Positions 12,931 to 24,976 of a stretch of DNA of 64,000 bases are shown piece by piece. Source of the stretch: Aptenodytes patagonicus (Eukaryota; Chordata; Aves; Sphenisciformes; Spheniscidae); the NCBI RefSeq assembly GCF_965638725.1, contig NC_134951.1, positions 29,767,746-29,831,745 on the forward strand. The letters are read 5' to 3'. Within the stretch, counting starts at the first letter, position 1. The number at the start of each line of letters is the position of its first letter. The position numbers and the translations under genes are program-made. The notes under the pieces are model-generated. The model was given only the letters and a program-made list of their open reading frames with translations. It was not told where the DNA came from and searched no databases.

Positions 12931-15900
12931 AGCTCCTAAAAGAGAATAGAAGTCAAAGTCACATCCTACAACAAAGATTGCTGTCTTAGCTTCATGCTGA
13001 TGGTGAACTTTGACCCTCTTTCAACACTTTAGATCAAACAGAGTCAGGCTGGTTTAAGCTCTCATCCCATTTTCAGTAAATAAGCATTTGCCCTGGGAAT
13101 GAAAATTGATACAGACAAAATAAAAATTGTATGGAATCAGCTTAACTATCAAGACAAAACCTGTTATATTAGAGGGCTTTGCCCACAGGTGTAGGATGAT
13201 TTGAAAATGTGTATAGAAAAATAACATAGATTTGATGCTATTTGCAACCACACAAGCATAAATCTAAGTAAATACACTCAAGCATGATCATGCCACAGAG
13301 ACAATTAATTCAAATGACCTTAACTTTCCGAATAAGAGCTAGCAGTGAAAAGTCAAAGTGCTCTAAATGTGGATTTGTACTGTTACTGCTATGCTTATTT
13401 CTATGTATTTTTACATACATGTATCATCAATAATTATTAGCACTATTGCAATTAACTGTTTCTTTGGCACTATGCTTAACAGCTGTAATAACTCATCCAT
13501 GGAAAAAAAAAAAATCACTAGAAAGACAACTCAACAATAATTTTAAATCTCAGACCTAATTCTTAACATGTTACCATTGTGTTTTAAAGAAAAGTAGTTT
13601 TCAAGTTGTAAAGACATCACCTCCCTGGCCTAGTGAAACTCATGGCAATACACCTTTAAGAAATCCTTTCAAAAATCTAAACTGCCTAGGAGCTGGGCAA
13701 AAGGAGTGCAAGAAACGGGCAATTGCTACAATGCAATAGATGAGCTGCAGGGTGGAGAGGGAAAAGCAGCCAAGAGGAAATCAGGAGCAGGCAGCAAGGG
13801 AGGAGGTCACAGAGGCTAGTAGAACACCGGGAAAAATGAAGTCTTTGTGCAAAACTGTGAAGAATTTATCAGTGAGGAGTTATTTGCTATAAGAAAAGCA
13901 ATAAAATGCAAGAGTCCAAGAAAGAGATGTAAACAGTCTCTTGGTAGGCGTGTGTATGTTTGGAAAGAGAAGAGGTACCTTTGAAGTCAACCTAATAGCC
14001 ACTGAAGGCTTTCTCTTTCTTTCAACGATGACTGGATTTAGCATTTATAGTCATATTTGCAAAGATCCTACGCACCTAAAATAGGTTCCCTGAGGTATTT
14101 TTAAAAATGTTTAAGATGGCTAGATGCTTAAATCTTGTTAAAAACTTTTTGAATCAATCACCTAATAAACTCTCATGTGCTTCTCAAAATCTCCATCAAT
14201 ATCCTTTAGGTCTTAAAGCAAAAAAATGCAGTCCTTGTTTCCCTTTTTATATCCATTCACATGTTCCCTGCCTTTCTTCATTGTGGCTGTGCTCAAATTA
14301 TCCTGAGAGAGGATGCGCATGTGTGTGTATGCACACGTGCATGCAGAGTCTGGTAGCTCACAGCTTTGTCATACGTTTTGAGAACATTAATGCAACATCA
14401 ATAAAAACGCTGAAGCTGAAAGATGATATGATAATGTTTTGCCATATTTGCTTCTAAATGTGATTCACAGAAGACACAATCCAACACAAGCAGATGTCTC
14501 CAAAAGAAAGAAGCTATGAATGCAACCTATAGATTAAATAGCTAATACTTGAAATTAACCAAGTCTTGTGCAGGGTGATGAGTAATTTTTGTATGTCATC
14601 TGTATTAGGTCATTCAAATATCATGTAAAGTACATCACGGTATTGAAAAAACAGTAAATAACACCAGAGTAAGAATAAATGGAAATTAAAAAAATGAAAT
14701 GGCAATTATTTAATGATATATATAAAAAAAACTCCTAAAAAGCCCTGTAGAACAACTTCATCCATATGAAAAATTTCATCTCAAGTAAGCTAAGTGTCAA
14801 CTAATACCCAGACTTCTTCTAGAAATTATTTGGTATCAGATGTTTAAAAAACCTCCTAAGTGTTTTTCTTACAGAATTGTAATACTGTTTTTCTCATAAG
14901 TTTTAATGCTTAAACACATAAAAGCAAAAACCAGGATAGCTGAATAAGACCATGGATGGGACAGCTCATGGTTTTACATGCATTAGAAACTGATTGACTT
15001 CGCTTTCAAGCTTGCACCATCAGAGTCTTTACAGTGCAAGCTTCACTTCAGTCATGGGAATAGTCTCAGTGGAGCCAAATGAAGCTGCTCACATCAGTAG
15101 ATTTTTTACACGCGTCCTCCCAGACATCTGACCTTCCTCTCGGTTCCCCTGTAGTGACTTGTAGCAATGCTGCACCCACCCCTAAGGAGCTAAATTAAGG
15201 GCAATTAAGGGCAGTCTTTAAATAATTAGAAACAGGTTCATTAGGAGACACTGAGGGATGCCTACGAGCAGCAGTGCTTCTGAGATCATCCTGAATAATC
15301 ATTATTTGTTGTCAGTTTATTCTTTGTAGGTTACTTCAGAGATACCTTTTTTTTAACACTATTCAGTAGATAATCACCTCAATATATGCTGTCACTACAG
15401 TGCTGGGACAAAATAGACCAGTAAGTTTGGATGCGTAAAGTACAAGGCTTTTGAGTAGAAACAAGGATTTCACATCTGAAAGTGAAGGAACCAGGTTTAT
15501 TTATGCTCCAATCTCTGTAGTCTCATCTGTCGCACATCTTACAGTGATCCTGTTATGACACACGCAAGTGCAAATTTTGGTACTACATCTCATGATCTTA
15601 AATAATCCTTGGTGGCTGCATGAGTCAGGCAATTTAGGAGCCCTTCAAACTGTTTAACAATGGAGATGTCAAAAGACGCTGCTTTGACAGCATCTCTTTT
15701 CAACTATGTATTTAGACATACAGGTGAAATTAGAATTTGGCAGAACTGTATGTCTAACTGACCCCACAGCTCAGGAGCCAGATATGTTTACACAAACTCA
15801 AGGCCATTGTTTGGTTCCAGGCCAGCACAGGAAAAAAAACTGTTAGTAATTTGCAGAGTTTTATACTTTTGCTTCAGAGCAGACCACTATTTAAAATATA

Positions 15901-16394
15901 GATAATATTTGCAAAATGCTTGTATTAAAAACCCCAGTTTAAAATTTGCCCTGGAGAAGTATTGCTAGACAGCAGCGAGCTCACAACAGGAGACGTTTGC
16001 GCATCCTTCCACACCTTCAGAAAATTTAACTACCTATACGGAATCAGCTACCCGATTCTTGAAAGGAGGGATATGTAACACTCCTTTGACTTGCATGAAG
16101 TCATGCTAATTTAAACATGGTTGTGTTTCTTCTCAAGAGTTCTCCATTGCGTTCAAGAATTCAAAGCACACTTCAGTAATAGGTATCTGTACTCTCCTCG
16201 GTGTGAAGCTGATGTAAAACTGTCACCTGTGGAGGATGTCAGCACAAATAATACAGCCACCAATGAGAGGGTGACCTACAGGGCACAAGGTATAACAACG
16301 TGCCATGAAAGGGGTAAGCTACACACCATTATGTTGATGTTGCACTGCAGCAAGACGAATAAAATAAGGTGAAAATGGCTATGAACTCTGTCTG

Positions 16395-17250
16395 GTAAGG
16401 ATGAGTATTAGGACAAAATGTATTTAATGTCTTTGTTAATGACCTGGAAGGTGTAAAAAAAAAAAAAGAAATTTTCAAAGAAAACTAGTGTTCTATTTCT
16501 GCAAACATCTGCTCATGTAGATTTTCAAGGGGAGCAATTATTGTCTTCAGCGGGATTACTCCCATACACACAATTACACATAATTTAGTTCTGACAAGAT
16601 CAGGGACAGTACTGGAAAGATCTCAGATTGCTACACAGGAAGTGAGAAATAATCCAAGCAAATTCAGATAATTATAGCCGTGGCTAGGAAACTGCAAAAC
16701 AAGATTGAGACACATCAAAACCAACCAAATACAAAACAGTCTAAATTAGCAGGAATAAGAAAGCCTAGCATCTAAACATCCAACGAAACTTTTAATGAAA
16801 TATCTGAAGAGTCTTTAAGCATGTATCCTAATACGGCGGCAAAACAGGCTAACATATTTTAGGACTGATCACTCAAAAATTTCCTGGAGCAAAGAAAAAT
16901 CTTTCTATAAGGCTGTTTTATAGTTACTTTGGAAATACCATTTTCTCATGTCAGAAAATAGTGACAAAAAAAGCACAAGTAGGAAAAAAGCAACAAAATT
17001 GATCAGAAGAACTGTTTTATGAGGAGAAATTATGTCTTTTAGTTAGCAGACATCATACATCATTTTTTTCAAGTGATGACTAAGCAGGATATGGCCATAG
17101 CTGCCTACAAATATTTCCATAGTGTAAACATCAAGACAACAGATGATTTATTTAAAGTGGTTCAAGTGGGCAGAGCTAGGAATAACAGGAAAAAATAATG
17201 GAAAGAAATTATGCAGACTAACAAGACCATTTCTGGCACTGAATCATGTA
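16395..17250 (+). mobile_element. Degraded CR1/L3-like LINE remnant, + orientation
   Basis: Near 16424-16455 the + strand reads FNVFVNDLEG, matching the motif after the catalytic site in CR1 reverse transcriptases. About 500 bp downstream, 17095-17200 reads like the C-terminal CR1 region (AIAAYKYF, then LFKVVQVGRARNN, which parallels the AAYKYLKG and LFS...DRTRGN blocks of CR1 ORF2). Stop codons and length changes interrupt all frames. The limits are approximate. It is much older than the copies at the right end of the window. Confidence 0.5.
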
Positions 17251-19338
17251 AAACTGTACAAAGATAAATGCCAAAAGTCTCATCTTCGAGACGTTGAGAC
17301 TAAGTGGAACGAAGCTGCGACAAACTGCGGGATGGATGACATTGTGACTGCGTGGAACTTCACAACGCTGCAGTGATTTGTCATGGCATGAACCTTACTC
17401 ACCCTGTCACCATGGCGTTAATAATACATTCAGAATAACTTACAATGTCCATGAGAAATGGAATTGGTGACTTATGTTTTCTAGATCGTAGTCTAATAAA
17501 GATAATGATTTATTCTTTTTTGTAGAAATGTGAGTTCATCGAGGCTGTAGAATGAAAGGCTATCAAAAGAACTATATAACATCGCATAAAAGATATACTG
17601 CAAAAGCAATTTCAAGATAGTGACATAATGGTGACAGCACTGAGAGAAGTTTTCTCTAAATCTGGGATTTATTATTGTTTCAGTGGTAGGTCTTGTCAGA
17701 CACAGCCTAGACCCATGAAATGATAGGAAAGTGAAGTTATATAGTAACACTGCGCATTTTCTATTCTTATACTTTTTTTTTCTTTGTTGGTCCTGAAGTC
17801 CCTGACGTGTTACTGACTTTGGGGAAAAGCAGGGCTTTCTTAGCTTCACTAACCCATTCTTCAAAGCCTGTTTTGCTGCTTACACAATTTCACAGTTTTA
17901 GCTCTTTAATTCAGCACCACTGATTCTCTTTTTCCCATGTTGGTAACCAGTGACAGTTGGTAATAGCCTCAGCAATTACAGGCAGGCTTACCCTCAGCAT
18001 AGGCCTACCATGGAAAAAATTGAGAACAATCAAACAAAAAAGGGAATCGAAAAAACAGGAGTGGAATGGAAAATAATAGAGGAGATGATGGAAGAGATGA
18101 AGGAAGGACAACAAAGCGGGGAAAGGACCAGAAGCAAGTAACGAAGAGAGGAGAGCCTGGTGAGAGGCTGGAGACCTAGTAAGAATAACGGAGTTAGACA
18201 AAGTAGTCTAGAGAGCAAGATAGGATGGGAGTGAAAGGGAGATGGTTGAGAAGAAAGGAAGAGCAGATCCTTTAAGAAGAGCAGAAGACGGATCCATCAG
18301 ATCCAATTAAACCACAGGAACAGCAGCAGAGTAAAATAAATAATATGTAGAAGCATAAGAGAACAGAGGAAATTGGGGAGTAGTGAAGTGAAAGCAGAGA
18401 AACAAAATATATCGGCTAAAAAGTAAAAATTCTGGCAGTTGTTGGCAGCTCTGGCTTGCTTTCTTTGCACAAGTTTCTTGCTCTCTCAGGCAACGTACTT
18501 CCACTAGGGAATACTCTTTCTCAAACCAACTTCAGAGCTCACTGATAATTCTTAGTGCTCAATTAACACAAACCTAGGAAGGTTCAGTTAGGTTGGAGCA
18601 ACCTCAAGATAATCTTTTTTAGGGTACGCTCAATAGTTACCTTTTTAATAATACTGGCTTAAGAGAAGTAGTTCAAGCCCCTTAACATTGGCACAGATAG
18701 GATAGTCAGCAAATGCATCAAAGCAACGAGCTCTCATTAAAAAGAGAAATGCGTTAATGTCTGCAGGAAGTATTTTCACGCACATTTACGTTAGGATCTG
18801 TCTAAGTGTTTCAATGAATTGTCATTTCCTCACTAGAAGAAGGTTATCAACATTAAAAGAACTATGTGTAGATCAAGCTGAGCAAAGAATGATAGGACTT
18901 GATACAAGTTTTGTTGAGCAGAAAGCTTGTAAATACTGTATAAAGCAGAAGAGACCTCAAAATTGTATCTAGTAATGAGATTTAATATACATAGAATCTC
19001 TGATAAACCTGAGTGAGGAATTTCAGTAACATATACATGTGCTATAAAAACCTGTTAAGTAATATCACTATAAAACTACCAAACAAAATATCTTATCTGA
19101 ATATTGACTATAGACTGAATATTAAATAAAAATCAAAATTCAAAAATCCCTCCTCAGAACTGGATTTTAGAGTTATGCATCAACATTAAATACAGTCTAA
19201 CAAACATATCTAGATTCACTGAACATGAGAACTGAAAAGGTTTTTAAATTGAGGAGCAGAATATGGATGGCCCAAAAATTAGTCATGCCTCTATAATATC
19301 CTTCGAGTGCTATTTATCCCTAAAGGTAGACTACTTAC

Positions 19339-19527
19339 GGGTTTTCGAGTTGGGGTAACTTGAACAGAATGATAAAATTCTGGTTGAACTCGGCTGCTTT
19401 TCTTGATTTTTCTTTTTCTTACAGAAGTTTCCTGCTCACTTAGGTGGTGAGCTTCCACTATAGGTTGTGTTTCCTCAAGGCGAGGTGCTACACGTCTTCG
19501 AGCATGACGAGGACTTGATCTAAAGCC
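19339..19527 (-). CDS. DST: DST coding exon 3 (basic linker)
   Basis: A 189-bp exon encoding exactly 63 residues (73-135), phase 0 at both ends. It starts GFRSSPRHARRRV, continues through HHLSEQETSVRKRKIKKSS and ends with VQPEFYHSVQVTPTRKP. The acceptor is ttatag at 19533-19528 and the donor gtaagtag starts at 19338. The segment matches the linker of the membrane-anchored dystonin isoform. It is strongly basic (RRR, RKRKIKK), so a nuclear-localisation or microtubule/membrane-surface contact role is conceivable. As I recall, the human exon has an alanine run after RRRV which is absent here. Confidence 0.95.
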
Positions 19528-22500
19528 CTATAACAGATAAAGCAATCATCATGTTTGACATCTCCCAGAATGGAGCAATGTAACAACAGAAAAATCATAC
19601 AGGATCTTAACAACAACTTGAGGTACAAGCATGCTCATCTTAAGTTATTATAATGTCCATATATACTGCATGTAACAATAAAGAGATGTTGCCAAGTGCT
19701 GTTAATATCACATTTGTTTTATATTTCTCCATTATATGTATTATTGACACAGCTAGTAGCAGTAACTCCTGTTGCTTTTCTTTATAAGCTCACACTTTTG
19801 GTTATTTATAACTAAATAGTTCTAATTTAAAATTTATAATTAAAATTTTCCAGGTTAATTCTTGGCCTCATGAGAAACTGTTTTAGGGAGCGTGAGCTGA
19901 AAAGGTGCATTTTTTCCTGAGAATGAAAGTGAAGAAAAATTGGTAGCTGGCAACACTGAACTATGACTAACGGTTCTTGTTAAGAGTTCTGATGCTGCTA
20001 GATTTGGGGGGAAACCTTACCATTTGGAATAAAATAATTAAGACAGAGTGCTGTCTTTTGCTATCATCTGAGAAATACATGTATATTTGGCCAAATTAAT
20101 ACACTCTGGAAGAGCTGCCCTTCACAAATGCTTTTTAGAGGCTTGCTGTGAAAACCTCTGAGCATCATCCAGAATGTCTCATAGCCTTACAGAATTTCAT
20201 TCCTTTAATGCCAACATGTATAATGCTAGCCCTGTATTGCTACCTGCAGAGCATTTACAATGAGCATTCCCTCGTTTCACTGAGTCCCCTCATGAGCATG
20301 CATGAGCCTGCCATGTGTCATTTGTTCTGAATACAGCGTTGGTTGATATTAAACTTGGACAGGTTGTAAGTAAGAGTTTCATTCACCTGGTCACATCAGC
20401 TTTCAGAATAAGTGAGCCAAATCTATGTCCTTAGTGACAGTCTGCACTACATTCCCTTCCAGAACCAAGAACAGATGCAACAATTCCTAATTTTCTACCT
20501 TCTTTTTTCTTCTAGTAAAATATCTCCGCTGAAGTCCTTATGTGACAAACCCAGCACTCAGAAATGGCTGGTCCGTACAAAGAATCAAACTCCTGCAAGG
20601 TGAGATTTTAGCTAAAACTGCAGAAATCTATGCTGTGAATCTAAATATCCTGAGTTCCTGCCAGCTGAAAACTAGTGGGAGCAATACATTTCCATATAAA
20701 CCTGCTGTTCTTTTTTCCCTTTTCCCTTAGCTTTTGGTTTCAGTTTTTGTGTTTTGTTTTGCCTTTTTTTTGTTGTTTTGTTTTAATTAGGAAATCAGCA
20801 TAGAAAAGTTATGCTAAAATGTTATGTCGGTAAATTGAAGCAATCAGAAGTCAGGTGTATGGCTCTGTGCAAATTGGATTTACTCCTCTAATATTCATGA
20901 GACTGCAAGGAAAGAGACCTGCAGTCTGTTCTGGGCACTCAGAGAGACAGACAGCTATTTTCATTATTTAAAGGTGTACTCCATTAAGTAAATATACCCC
21001 TAAATAGACAAAACACACAAACATATATTTACATGCACATGCTAGTAATTGCTACAGATACACATTGCATGCAACAGATGATGTGAAAAGGTTGAAGTGC
21101 CAAGGTGAAGTATCAGGTGAAGTAACTTCCAGGTAGCAACCTTCTACTCCTGGACACTGGACAGGAGGGACAGGAATAGAGCCCAACTCTACTTAGTCCA
21201 TCTGGGAGGTTCATGTATGTGGTGCATCAGGGCTATGAAATACATATGATGGAAAGATACGGCCAAAATTTCCTGAATCCTTTTTTATGATCTGTCCTAT
21301 TCTACTGAAGCAATAGTTCAGACTACAGGTAGGGCCAGACTTTGACTCCCTGTATCTTAATGGAAGCAGGACCCTGTCCGTATCAGCCAACGCAAGCAGC
21401 GTAGTGGAAGCCACTGCAGCCAGCAGACCTGCGTGGATTTAGGAAGATCTCTAAACATTCAAAGATGTAAATCTGTGAGATCCTCTGCCACACTATTGCA
21501 GTGGGAAAACTTACTGCACCATTTTCTTTCTACACTGTGAAATAGCTAACGGATACTTACAACGTATCATTCAACGTGATACTAGGAGTGTTCAGGGTGA
21601 CGGGGAAAAATACAACACAGGGAGCCTACTATTATAGACCTTACTTCTTGTGGAAATTTTCTTTACAAAAAAATGTTAGTGTGCATCAGGGATTATTCCA
21701 TAGTAAAAGAAAATACTCCATAGGAGACCAAAATACGCAGCAAATCTATTCAGAATTCTGAAATCAGAAGAGATTTTCTAAATGTTAAATGCATTATTAT
21801 TCATTTACAGATGATGGCTACTGGCCGAAGCCTGGTTACATACCCTGCACTGCAGCTGCTCCCTCACTACGCTCTCATCCCCATTAGCTGGATAAAACTC
21901 TTCAGGAAAGTATGTTTATGTAACAGAAGAATTTGGTAGAAGCTAAGCAGCTCTAAAAGTGCTTAGAGACGCATGCCAAATAGGGATTTAAGTATGTGGG
22001 TCTCTCTCACTGAGTGACTTCACCTCAAAATACTTCAAGGTTTACTGATTGAGTATTATGCTTCAATACGAAAAAGTCACTTGTGACTTCCAGAAAAGTC
22101 TGTTTATAGACAGTTTCTCCTTCGTGTTTTATATATTTTTCTCTTTTGCTGTTTATTACTAGCAAGAAAATGGGATCTTTATCTCTTTAAGAGCTCATCT
22201 GCTTCTGTTTGTTGAAGCTTACTCTTCACTTGAAGTCATAATCTGCCTGCAGTATCACAAATGGTTGCTCTGGGGAGGATCATAATGCGATAAAGGGAGA
22301 GGATCATGATTTCAGGTGGAAAATTAATTCCATATCAACAAAGATAACGTTACAAGGGCAGAGTCCTCAGACCAAAACCCAAAATGCTTACTCATTCCTG
22401 CAATGAGACTTTGCCAGAGCAAAAACCCAAATCTGGAAAATTTCAAAATTTGGTAATCAAAAATGAAGACAGGAGTCAAAAGTGATGTAACGTATGGGAG

Positions 22501-24944
22501 CTGCCGCTCCTATGCTCAATGCAAGACTAGAATGGCCAGTGATTCCTTCTCAACAGTGAAATGAGCAGACACTCCTTGTGTCATCTGTGTTATTTATCCT
22601 TTAGCTGAACCCAAAATTGAAAACATGTCATACTATTACAATAATCAAAATTAAAAAATATGAACATGACACAAATATCTGTTTGGTAGAGAAAGCGCTA
22701 TTTTAGATGTTAAGCCAGCGCTCACATGAGAGCAGAAAAGTGTTACAAAATATTCAGGGATGCACAGTACACCACCTGAGACCAAATCACTGAGCAAACA
22801 CTAGAGATTTTAAAATCACGCTGGCAATACGAGGTTGCTATACACCATTAAGCAATTTGTAGTTTCCGGTATCATGTGAATGCTGTGTCACTGGACAGTG
22901 ACAAACCTTTTCTTGTTCTTTGCGTTGAGTTGCTCATTCCCTACTGCCTGACTCATTTTTATGCCTGTACAATTTTGACACAAGGCAGACCAAACAAACA
23001 AGACTTCAAACATGTATTTTTAGAAAATCTGTTTTCTTCTAAATACTAAAATAACTGCACAAAGAGCACAAAATTTATACTACAAAGTATTTTTCCTTAA
23101 AGAAACAACTCAGATGACCACCAGAGCCAGTTTTAGATATCACAGAGGAAGACAAGAGGCAAACAGGGATTATCTTCTCTCCAAAACCACCCATGCACAT
23201 CCTCCTAGTTAGTCTGTCTGAACCCACGAAGACTGATCTTCCTAATCATCCTCTACAGCCAGTGGGAATAGAGAGGTGTCTCTGGAGGCCAGTGCAGAGC
23301 CAAAGCCTAGTTCACCTACTCTCAAGGGAGCTTTTCTGTCTTTGGAAGGAGACTGGGGAGATCAGCCTCTTTTAGCTAAAATTCATCTTTGTGAATTAAA
23401 CCTTTTATGTCTTCTCTAAAAGTGTTTTTTTCTGGAATGCAGTGTGGTAATATTGAAAGGACCTGTTGTGTCTATCTTTACACCCAAACCAACAATGAAT
23501 GTTGCAAGCATGGGCGCTGCGTGCCAGAGTGCACAACCCAGTGGTTGTGTAAAATTACTTCCATGGTAAGAGGTTCTTTAAAAAAATATTTTCTTATCCA
23601 GCCAAATTTTAACTTCACACCTCTGATTCAGTGACTGATTTCTTGTGTATAGAAACACGGTGGGGGATTCCTCTGACCAAAGCTCAGCAGACCTCCCCTC
23701 CCTGGGTTCCCTTTCGAGCCACTGAAGTCAGCAGGTCAGATGAACCATTCCCTAACAACACCCATTTCTCTCCATTGGCCATAAAGGGAGCCCAAGCTGA
23801 CTACTTCAGTCATAGACATCTATACTGTAAGTATCCAAAATTAGACAGGATGGATCAGACCCGTGATGACTAGGTTTTGGTCTGTCTTCAATACAGTATT
23901 AATCATTCCAATATATATATTTTATCATCAGATTTGTTCTTATTTTCCCCCTTCTACATGAAATAATTCCAGTGTCTTCCATCACTTTTTTTTCAGTGAG
24001 AGTTTTACATGTCCTTATTCACAGACATCACTCTTGCTGGATCCCCATAATTCAGCACAGTACTCTTATAAATTTGTTTTACTGATATATATAATGGTAT
24101 AGCATGTTTTTACATTCTGTTTTAATATTTCCCATCCCATCTTCTTTTCTGATCAGGCTACACATCTAAGAGAGGTCTTCACTGAATTGTCAAGAATGAT
24201 TCAAAAGGCCCTTTCTGGAGACCATAAACTGAAAAATTAATAGAGTGGATAAACAACTTTTCTCTGTAATATACCCAGCCTTGCATTTATGAACATCATG
24301 TGTGTTCATTTGCCCCATTCTTCAGAATTTCTTCAGTATGGTCTGGTATTTGATAACCAAGTATGTAATACTCTGCAATCCTTGTTATATTTTTACCTAT
24401 TCCCATTCCTAGCCCATTCATTAATGTAAAAAACAGGATTTTGAAACTTCCTAAAAAAATTGGCTAACTTTTGGTTTTTTTATTTACAGATGAGGACATT
24501 TTGGATAACGTGTTGAACCTTTTTCTTTCACTTTCTTAGTTTTTCTTTATTTCTTTTTAATTCTTGGTCTGATACTTCAATAGCACCATACGAATACATC
24601 AGTGCTATCCCCTGTGTGCATTATTGCCTCAGTGACATGAATCTTTGACTACTCCATTCTTTAAATGTGTAAATGTGTGATTGTATTAATTCACCAGATC
24701 ATTTTCCTCTCCATTCTAGTTTCTACTATCCCTACTGCCTTCATCATATGTTATCTAATATTTTTATGCTTGATAAGAAACCATATTCATTCTTCATTTT
24801 TTCCAGTGTGTAAGTATTTTATGTAGAATATATTGGGTGTCGGAATTCTAATGTTGGAACCCAACCTTTCCAGCCAGTATGTGTTTTCAGAGTCACTAAA
24901 CATTAACTTCAAGAGAAGTAAGAGTGCATTATCTGATGTCCAGC

Positions 24945-24976
24945 TGAAGTCAATAGAAATCTTTGCATTAACTTCA
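24945..24976. repeat. 32-base imperfect palindrome (TGAAGTCAAT type)
   Basis: The segment starts TGAAGTCAAT and ends TTAACTTCA, an inverted repeat with a few mismatches around an AT-rich centre. Related words, with a similar paired layout, occur near 43.23-43.28 kb and 56.79-56.82 kb. This pattern recurs in old amniote interspersed repeats, but I cannot name the family. Confidence 0.45.

Larger units (their letters stand above)
1157..19338 (-). other. DST: DST intron 3
   Basis: An 18.2-kb intron between DST exons 3 and 4, donor gtaagtag and acceptor at 1158-1157. Beyond the CpG island at its left end it is AT-rich and holds no convincing gene. It contains a purine-rich GGGA/GGAA tract (about 1.74-1.80 kb), a cluster of octamer-like motifs (about 4.7-4.8 kb), a possible tRNA-derived SINE (about 7.2 kb), purine-rich segments near 10.0-10.8 and 18.0-18.3 kb, a short imperfect tandem duplication near 12.9 kb, and an old CR1 remnant (about 16.4-17.25 kb). 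Open frames inside it are short, lack family signatures and fit chance expectation. Confidence 0.85.
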
